Assembly: GCA_964615935.1 (NCBI GenBank)
Contig: CAZTTG010000137.1
Coordinates: forward strand, 1-12,081
DNA from: CAZTTG01 sp964615935
Lineage (GTDB): Bacteria > Planctomycetota > UBA1135 > GCA-002686595
Reading direction: 5' to 3'
Length of the DNA stretch: 12,081 nt
This document shows positions 8,001-12,081 of the stretch, piece after piece (position 1 is the stretch's first letter; each line of letters starts with the position of its first letter). Under the pieces are notes generated by a model that was not told the DNA's origin, did no database searches, and saw only the letters and a list, made by a program, of their open reading frames with translations. Both the position numbers and the translations under genes were made by a program.

Positions 8001-8692
8001 GCCAGCAGGGTGTCGGGCTCGCTCGGGTGCATCCGCAGATCCACCACCCCGGTGTCCTCGTCGATGAAGAGCACCTTCTCCCACTTCTTGCCGCCGTCGG
8101 TGGTCTTGAACACGCCGCGCTCTTCGTTGGGCCCCCACAGGCGGCCCAGCGCGCCCACGTAGACGATATTCGGGTCGGTGGGGTGGATGGCGATGCGTCC
8201 GATCTGGAAGCTCTTCTTCAGACCCATGTTCTTCCAGGTCTCGCCGCCGTCGGTGGACTTGTACACACCGCTGCCCCAGGTGACGCTGTTGCGCGGGTTG
8301 GCCTCCCCGGTGCCCACCCACACGATCTCGGGGTCGGACTGGGCCACCTGGACGTCGCCGATGGACGAGCTGGCCTGGTGGTCGAACTGGTGCTCGTAGC
8401 GGATGCCGTTGTCGGTGGTCTTGAGCAGCCCCCCGGAGGCGGTCCCGATCCAGTAGATGCAGGGATCGGCCTCGTAGACCGCGATGGAGGTGATGCGCCC
8501 GCCCATGTTGGCCGGCCCGATGCAGCGCCAGGAGAGGGACTCGGCCCACTCCTCGGGGAGGGTCCGCAGCACCTTCTTCTGCTCGGGGGCCTGGCGCGTC
8601 AGCGGCGCTGCCTGCGCCGGCGCGGTCGCGAGCGAGGCCGCGAGGATGGCGAGGAAGCCGAGGGCGGCGGCGTGAAGTCGATGGTATCGCAT
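5006..8692 (-). CDS. Exported BNR/Asp-box (VPS10/sortilin-like) beta-propeller protein with PDZ-like and lipocalin-like insertions
   Basis: 1228 aa. Residues 1-28 are a signal peptide with hydrophobic core LGFLAILAASL and an AQA cleavage site. Asp-box motifs (S/T-x-D-x-G-x-x-W/F) recur near 91, 144, 195, 258, 440, 483, 665, 713, 969 and 1013, the pattern of sortilin- and xyloglucanase-like propellers. A PDZ-like insert spans about 318-385 (GPAATAGLQEDDIVIALG). An acidic Glu/Pro/Ala linker at 725-780 leads into a lipocalin-like beta domain at 781-878. The C-terminus (about 1105-1205) resembles an FlgD/FN3-type Ig module. Such proteins are periplasmic or surface-exposed; some are peptidase- or glycan-related, but no catalytic residues are assignable here. 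ATG 8692 is chosen because the signal peptide begins there; an open frame reaches 8785, but its extra residues are Arg/Ser-rich. No clear Shine-Dalgarno is seen. Architecture sure, function unknown. Confidence 0.9.
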   Translation of the reverse strand: MRYHRLHAAALGFLAILAASLATAPAQAAPLTRQAPEQKKVLRTLPEEWAESLSWRCIGPANMGGRITSIAVYEADPCIYWIGTASGGLLKTTDNGIRYEHQFDHQASSSIGDVQVAQSDPEIVWVGTGEANPRNSVTWGSGVYKSTDGGETWKNMGLKKSFQIGRIAIHPTDPNIVYVGALGRLWGPNEERGVFKTTDGGKKWEKVLFIDEDTGVVDLRMHPSEPDTLLAATYQRRRDGFDTNDPAVKWGPGSGLHKTTDGGESWREITEGLPQGELGRMGLDYYRKDPSVVYMVLESDRIGEEPENAAWPGMRAEDAEVGARLTSITKDGPAATAGLQEDDIVIALGEVTIHSSGDLTREIRQYLADDTVQIEVSRDRQSVVAEIAFARRPSRTEEENQDSSPWQRGSSRPFGASLGGQRENMHDQQGPQGHEYGGVYRSEDGGESWTRINSVNPRPMYYSQIRVDPSDDQYLYVLGTSLYRSKDRGATFTGDGGRSVHPDHHALWIDSRDGRHMILGNDGGIYVTHSRMDRWDHHNHVAIGQFYHATCDLTRDYKVYGGLQDNGSWGGPNLVRHARGPVNTDWFRVGGGDGFVCRVDENDPDQIYYESQGGSIGRTNFRTGESGYMRPRAPRGVRYRFNWNTPFLLSSHNSRIFYSAGNYVFRSLDRGQDLRAVSPEITLTDRGSATALAESPLEPDVLYVGTDDGALWATRDGGREWAYLRAEEELPAEEPEESPAEEAKEEGAAAEEPPAGEPAAEEPEEEEPAAEEPQEAPADPVSGTWEAQATGEQVAEGEGRFTFTLELKEGGEVTGTIQSEVGEGPIEEGSWNAGSKKLEFRFATDEFEVDFSGTIEGLEMKGEVMLGGGVISMAFEAVRTPPEGSAEAVEVEPRVEGQPPARSARGERALSRVRRALGDEDEPAGPGMEELVPEPRWVSSIAASHHEEGRVYVTLDGHRSDDDEPYVLVSEDFGQSWASIRGNLPTSAGSTRVISEDPTNENFLLLGCEFSAWASVDRGQSWTELGGELPTVAIHDFALHPTANEVVAATHGRSLWILDAAPLRQMSAETVEADAWLYTPSPAIHWRSEPGRGSSGNRSFVGENPPSGAQIYYSLRKKARSVKLEITDLGGNSLRELEASVERGLHRVSWDLRALPSEEESAAPQERRRWRSRRGRRVEPGKVLVALTVNGETQTRQLVIEMDPDHRDGSWPGFEEQVEADSPDEPIR
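6373..6520. repeat. Degenerate GC-rich tandem repeat inside the BNR gene
   Basis: Repeats of a roughly 15-bp unit close to GGCTCCTCGGCGGCG (plus strand) encode the Glu/Pro/Ala-rich linker of the BNR protein. Units vary, so this is an old or selected low-complexity stretch and not a fresh expansion. Confidence 0.7.
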
Positions 8693-8744
8693 GGTGGGGG
8701 ATCCGCGGTCAACGCGCCTGGGTGAGGAGGAAGAGAGCGTTCGA

Positions 8745-8761
8745 GCGCGGGAATCCCGCGC
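8745..8761. repeat. Hairpin in the 5' leader of the BNR gene
   Basis: GCGCGGG and CCCGCGC form a perfect 7-bp stem around AAT, 52 bp upstream of the BNR start codon. It may be a regulator site or a leader hairpin; chance is possible in this GC-rich DNA. Confidence 0.3.
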
Positions 8762-8953
8762 GCGAAGAGCCGCATCGACGGACAAGGCGCAGTGTATACC
8801 AGGCCCTCGAATACCGACAGCGAGCCGAGCGGACGCCTCGCGGTGCAGCTCGAATGCTACGCGGATGTAAGTGAAGTGCTCGATCTGTTGCAGCGAGCTC
8901 GTCGCCGGTCTCGAGCGGCGCGGGGTCGGATCGCCCGCTGGCGAGGATCGACG

Positions 8954-8976
8954 CGCCGCGGGACCGCTCCGCGGCG
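8954..8976. repeat. Inverted repeat in the gap before hipB
   Basis: CGCCGCGG and CCGCGGCG form a perfect 8-bp stem around a 7-nt loop (8962-8968). No T-run follows on either strand. Role unknown. Confidence 0.3.
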
Positions 8977-9405
8977 GACGCCCTCTCGCTGAAGGCCTTC
9001 GCTTCCTCTGTTGATTGCCCGACCACCGTGCCGGAAGGTCCCTCGAACTTCCGCGGTCCGAACTTCTGCAAAACGTCCGGCGGCTCCCAGTCCGGTCTCG
9101 AACTCGGGTCGCGAGGGGTGGCCTCCTTCACCGGCCGAACGTCAGGATGACGGCCACCTCGTCGGCGCGCACCTGGTTGACGACGTGGCGGCTCGCCGAG
9201 CGGCCTGCGCTGCCCGGCGGGGCCCGGAAGGGAGCTGCCACCGCGGCGATCATCGACATTCCCATGTCCTCGGGGGGGCATTCAGGGCGGCGGCGCCTCC
9301 GTCCGCCGGATTGGACTCGGCCGAGGGCGTGGATCCGGATCGAGCCGGTTTCCCTCGGAAAGTCCAAACTGGACCTGGATTGCATCGGAAGGGCTCGATC
9401 TGACA

Positions 9406-9564
9406 CCGATCGGGCACATTTCATCCGCTGAGGGGACATCTGGAGTCTGGCGGCCCATCCAGACGGCGATTTGATCCCCATCGGGTACATTTCAATGGCA
9501 ATTTCCTTGTGAGTGCGGCCTCGAGGCACTACTAGTGGGGAGCTGCACCCGATCGGGAACACAT
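9406..9564. promoter_or_regulatory. Three spaced operator-like repeats upstream of hipB
   Basis: A shared core, (C/G)ATCGGG-N-ACA, occurs three times at 9406-9423, 9477-9494 and 9549-9564, spaced 71-72 bp apart. The first two copies also share the tail ACATTTCA. The third copy is centred on the perfect palindrome CCCGATCGGG (9548-9557) and overlaps the hipB start codon; the second has one base changed in the palindrome. Even spacing and a palindromic centre suit a dimeric HTH repressor such as HipB autoregulating its operon. The E. coli HipB operator (TATCC-N8-GGATA) is different, so the match is by logic and not by sequence. A nearby GTCCA-AAC-TGGAC palindrome lies at about 9362-9375. Confidence 0.4.
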
Positions 9565-9799
9565 GGAACGGGAATCCACGATCTTCACGAAGCGCCTAGC
9601 CCACTTCATCCGCGGGCGGCGCCGGGCCAACGGGATGAGCCAGACGGAGCTGGCGCTCCTCACCGGGGTGGGGCGTCGGTTCCTGTCCGAGCTGGAGAGC
9701 GGTTCCAAGCCGACCCTGCGGCTGGACAAGGTGGACGCCGTGCTGCGGGTGTTCGGCAAGCAACTGGGCGTCGTCGATCGAGAAGCTCCTGCGGAGTAG
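9563..9799 (+). CDS. hipB: HipB-like Xre-family HTH antitoxin/repressor
   Basis: 78 aa, one Cro/C1-type helix-turn-helix at about 8-62, with the HTH core SQTELALLTGVGRRFLSELE followed by SKPTL and a final helix VDAVLRVFGKQLGV. That sequence pattern is typical of HipB. HipB proteins dimerise, bind operators and repress the hip operon; in HipBST systems HipB strengthens neutralisation while HipS is the main antitoxin. ATG 9563 gives the normal N-terminus; upstream purines (GGGAAC) are a weak ribosome site and overlap the third repeat, so repressor binding could also block initiation sterically. The hipS gene follows after 10 bp. Family and role in this operon are well supported. Confidence 0.92.
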   Translation: MERESTIFTKRLAHFIRGRRRANGMSQTELALLTGVGRRFLSELESGSKPTLRLDKVDAVLRVFGKQLGVVDREAPAE

Positions 9800-9809
9800 G
9801 GACCGAGTC

Positions 9810-10151
9810 ATGCGCAGACGAGGCCGCGTGCTCTTCGACGGACACTTGGCGGGTTGGATCGAGGAAACTGAGACTGGGATGGTCTTCCGGTATGCCCCGG
9901 AGTGGCTGCAGGACCCAGCCGCGCAGCCGATCAGCCTGACGCTGCCGTTGCGAGCCGAGCCCTTCCCGAGCTCCGGCCCCCACCCGTTCTTCCTCGGACT
10001 GCTACCGGAGGGATGGCTCTTCGAGCTCGCGCTCTCGAAGCTCAAGCTGTCGCGCGATGACGCCTTCGGGCTTCTGCTGAATCTCTGCCGAGACTGCGCC
10101 GGCGCGGTCTGGATCGAGCCCGAGCAGGAGGCGGGTTCCGCGGATGGCTGA
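9810..10151 (+). CDS. hipS: HipS-like antitoxin (separate HipA N-subdomain 1)
   Basis: 113 aa covering just the HipA N-terminal subdomain (Couple_hipA). Conserved features are VLFDGHLAGWI (7-17), FRYAPEWL (26-33), ISLTLPL (41-47), the family hallmark LLPEGW (64-69) and a terminal CAGAVWIEP. In canonical HipA this subdomain is part of the kinase protein; in HipBST it is a separate small gene whose product neutralises the kinase. As I recall from the E. coli HipBST work, a HipS tryptophan enters the kinase active site; W69 of LLPEGW is the obvious candidate here. The gene sits 10 bp after hipB and overlaps hipT by 8 bp, so the three are one transcript. Length is normal for HipS. Confidence 0.9.
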   Translation: MRRRGRVLFDGHLAGWIEETETGMVFRYAPEWLQDPAAQPISLTLPLRAEPFPSSGPHPFFLGLLPEGWLFELALSKLKLSRDDAFGLLLNLCRDCAGAVWIEPEQEAGSADG

Positions 10152-12012
10152 GCGCTGCCTGTCCTGCATGCGGCCCTTGCAGGGGACCGCCTCGGGTGAG
10201 ATGCACGTCCGATGCCTGCGTCGCCTTCTAGGGACGAGGAGCATGCCCGCAATCGAGGTCGATCCGGACAATCTCCACCTGTTCGGCCTGCAGATGGCCG
10301 GACGCGTCTCGCTCTCCGGCGTTCAGCGCAAGATCTCCCTCGGGTTGGAGCGAAAGACCTTGAGGGTGGTCGCAGCGCACTCCCAGTTCATCCTGAAGCC
10401 GCGCGCGGACGAGTATCCGAGCCTCCCGGAGAACGAGCACCTGAGCCTGAGCCTGGCAAAGCTGCTGGGTTTCGACGTCCCGCCCTTCGGGCTGGTGAGG
10501 CTGCGGGACGACAGCCTCGCGCTGCTCGTCAAGCGCTTCGACCGCACGAGCGACGGGGGTCGGATTCCTATGGAGGACTTCTGCCAGCTCACGGGCAGGT
10601 TTCCCTCGGACAAGTACGACGGCTCCGTGGAGGGGTGCGCTCGCGCGATTAGACGCTTCTCGGCCGAACCGCCGATCGACCTGGTGCGCCTCTACCGGCT
10701 GCTACTCCTCTCCTGGTGGATCGGGAACGGAGACCTGCACCTCAAGAACCTCTCGCTCCTGAGCGCAGAGAAGGGGCATCCGCGCCTTTCCCCGGTGTAC
10801 GACCTGGTGAACACGGCCATTCTCATCCCGGATGACCAGATGGCGCTCACCATGTGCGGGAAGCGAAGCCGGTTCAGGGAGAGGGACTGGTTGGAGTTCG
10901 CGGACTACTGCCACATCCCCCCGGAGGTGGTCGATTTCGAGGCATGGAAGCTGATCAGAAGGGGAAGCGAGGCGATGGATCTCGCCCTCCATTCCTTCCT
11001 CCGCGAGGATCTCCGATTCTCGTACGTCCATGCGCTGCTCTCCGGCTGGGAACGGCTCATCCGGCTCCGGGACATGGCGCGGAGGAAACCCAAGGCAACC
11101 CGACTTCGAACGGGTCCGAGGCCGGTCACTGCAAAGGAGTGCGACAGGACGGCCCACATCCTGAGAGCGACGCTGGAGTCGCAAGGCATCCGCCTGGAGG
11201 AAACCCCGCTGGAAGGCGACATCCAGGAGGTCTCGTGGCTGGCCGGAACAGAGGAGGACATATTCGCCAGCGATGGGCCGTTCGAATCAGAACCGGAGCG
11301 AGCCGTTCGCGCGCTGGTCAAGTTCCTGCGCCTGGACCGAACGCGCAAGGCTCTGCAGCGATCCATCGAGCTCCCCGGTTTCGGGCGCGTGGCAAAGGCA
11401 TTGAAACAGATCTCGGTGTCTCTGTCCGGCACCGAGGACTCCCAGGCCTGGGACCGGCTCTTCGAGCTCGAGCTGGCGGCACAGCTCGTTTGTGATCACT
11501 GGCGAATCGAATTCGGTGAGGCGGACGTCCTGCTCGTGGATGCTCGAGGCGATGCGCTCGGATGGGAATGCAAGCGTCCGAGGAATGCTCGGACCATCCG
11601 GCGCAACGTCGATGAAGCCTGTCGGCAGTTGCAGCAGAGACAGCTTCCCGGAATCGTGGCCGTCAACCTGGACTTGTTGCACGACGGATGGATCGATGCC
11701 AGGGGGTCGAAGCAGATACCGGACCTCTGTGAGCAGCGGCTTGATTCCATTGTCGGAGATCTGCGCCGTCCCGTTGCCGAATCCCTCGCGCGAAGAGCAC
11801 TCCCAGACACCGCAGCGTCGAAGGTCCTACTGGGAATTCTGTTCTGCTCCAACTTCCTCGTGATCGGCGAGGATCGCGGCAGAGTCTTCATCAACACCCG
11901 ACTGCAGCCGCTGTCCATCCCCAACCCCGCCCTTCCAGACGAGGGCAGGGGGATCGAGTTCTTCGCGAACGTACTGAGGATGGGAGAGCAGCAGCTCCGC
12001 GCGCAGCCCTGA
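10144..12012 (+). CDS. hipT: HipT-like Ser/Thr kinase fused to a PD-(D/E)XK nuclease-like domain
   Basis: 622 aa, about twice the usual HipT length (~335 aa). Residues 1-30 carry a zinc-knuckle-like C5-C8-H21-C24 set. The kinase follows: glycine-rich loop VSLSGVQRK (55-63) with S56 and S58 matching the autophosphorylated serine pair of E. coli HipT, K85 in FILKP, catalytic loop GDLHLKN with D197 and N202, and metal-site D220 in SPVYDLVNT. HipT phosphorylates tryptophanyl-tRNA synthetase in E. coli; the target here is inferred. The kinase ends near residue 310. Residues ~330-435 have no recognised fold. Residues ~437-510 show E441/E443, ADVLL with D461, E475-C-K477 and a helix with Q495, the order and spacing of the PD-(D/E)XK nuclease core. 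A further ~110 residues end the protein. The frame is uninterrupted with no stop or shift between the parts. Start ATG 10144 keeps the Cys knuckle and overlaps hipS by 8 bp. Kinase sure; nuclease fold likely; activity untested. Confidence 0.9.
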   Translation: MAERCLSCMRPLQGTASGEMHVRCLRRLLGTRSMPAIEVDPDNLHLFGLQMAGRVSLSGVQRKISLGLERKTLRVVAAHSQFILKPRADEYPSLPENEHLSLSLAKLLGFDVPPFGLVRLRDDSLALLVKRFDRTSDGGRIPMEDFCQLTGRFPSDKYDGSVEGCARAIRRFSAEPPIDLVRLYRLLLLSWWIGNGDLHLKNLSLLSAEKGHPRLSPVYDLVNTAILIPDDQMALTMCGKRSRFRERDWLEFADYCHIPPEVVDFEAWKLIRRGSEAMDLALHSFLREDLRFSYVHALLSGWERLIRLRDMARRKPKATRLRTGPRPVTAKECDRTAHILRATLESQGIRLEETPLEGDIQEVSWLAGTEEDIFASDGPFESEPERAVRALVKFLRLDRTRKALQRSIELPGFGRVAKALKQISVSLSGTEDSQAWDRLFELELAAQLVCDHWRIEFGEADVLLVDARGDALGWECKRPRNARTIRRNVDEACRQLQQRQLPGIVAVNLDLLHDGWIDARGSKQIPDLCEQRLDSIVGDLRRPVAESLARRALPDTAASKVLLGILFCSNFLVIGEDRGRVFINTRLQPLSIPNPALPDEGRGIEFFANVLRMGEQQLRAQP

Positions 12013-12016
12013 GGCC

Positions 12017-12060
12017 GGGCTTGGCACTTGTAGGCAGCCGGATTGTGCCAGGGCGAGCCC
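12017..12060 (+). terminator. Hairpin downstream of hipT
   Basis: TGGCAC (12022-12027) and GTGCCA (12045-12050) form a stem, extended by GGGCT (12017-12021) and AGCCC (12056-12060) across a 5-nt bulge. It starts 4 bp after the hipT stop. No T-tract follows, so termination is plausible but weakly supported. Confidence 0.35.
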
Positions 12061-12081
12061 GTCACAGTGTTCCGGGTCGTT

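Larger units (their letters stand above)
8693..9562. other. 870-bp region without a convincing gene
   Basis: This lies between the divergently transcribed BNR gene and hipB. Frames are open on both strands but are Arg/Ser/Pro-rich, lack good starts and match no family I recognise. One minus frame ending at 9128 closes with VNQVRADEVAVILTFG, faintly like DUF3467 proteins, and could be a gene relic. The region also holds two perfect hairpins (8745-8761 and 8954-8976) and, at its right end, the repeats before hipB. Promoters for both flanking genes must lie here, but no clear -35/-10 pair is visible. Confidence 0.5.

Noticed and set aside
8709..9281. Minus-strand frame of 190 aa upstream of the BNR gene
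   Set aside because: It is Arg/Ser/Pro-rich, overlaps the BNR leader hairpin and matches no known protein; no convincing start.

Overview
The window is high-GC DNA, probably from a chromosome. The large exported BNR/Asp-box protein, the FetAB-type ABC pair and the NTase pair suggest a Gram-negative-type, high-GC environmental lineage such as Myxococcota, Gemmatimonadota, Planctomycetota or the Eisenbacteria group. I infer this from gene content only; there is no rRNA or other marker gene to settle it.

Layout. (1) Positions 1-2589, all minus strand, form a defence or mobile-type cluster. In transcription order it holds a 62-aa conserved small protein overlapping a DxD nucleotidyltransferase (toxin-antitoxin-like pair), a stand-alone GIY-YIG nuclease-like protein, and the N-terminal 395 codons of an SNF2-type helicase that runs off the left edge. 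(2) Positions 2590-8692 look like ordinary chromosome. They hold a small TPR protein (minus), a fetA-fetB-like ABC pair (plus, ATGA overlap), and a convergent 1228-aa exported beta-propeller protein (minus) with PDZ-like and lipocalin-like insertions. A perfect 10-bp-stem hairpin lies between the last two. (3) Positions 8693-9562 are an 870-bp stretch without a convincing gene; its right end carries three copies of a short palindrome-centred repeat just before hipB. (4) Positions 9563-12012 (plus) form a compact three-gene operon with the HipBST order: an Xre-type HTH protein (HipB), a separate HipA N-subdomain protein (HipS) and a HipT kinase.

The most noteworthy item is the third gene of that operon. 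Its first ~310 residues are a complete HipT kinase: zinc-knuckle-like N-terminus, SLS-GVQ glycine-rich loop, ATP-binding lysine, GDLHLKN catalytic loop and YD metal site. It then continues for another ~310 residues, which contain a PD-(D/E)XK nuclease-like signature (E441/E443, D461, E475-x-K477, Q495). HipT proteins normally stop after the kinase. This looks like a HipBST toxin-antitoxin module fused to a restriction-endonuclease-like effector, which I do not know to be described.

How the parts may work together. In the Hip operon, HipB is expected to repress the operon through the upstream repeats, HipS to hold the kinase inactive, and the fused nuclease-like domain to act as a second output or as a sensor or targeting module. 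The left-hand cluster (helicase, nuclease-like protein, NTase pair) may be part of a separate anti-phage locus whose remaining genes lie outside the window.
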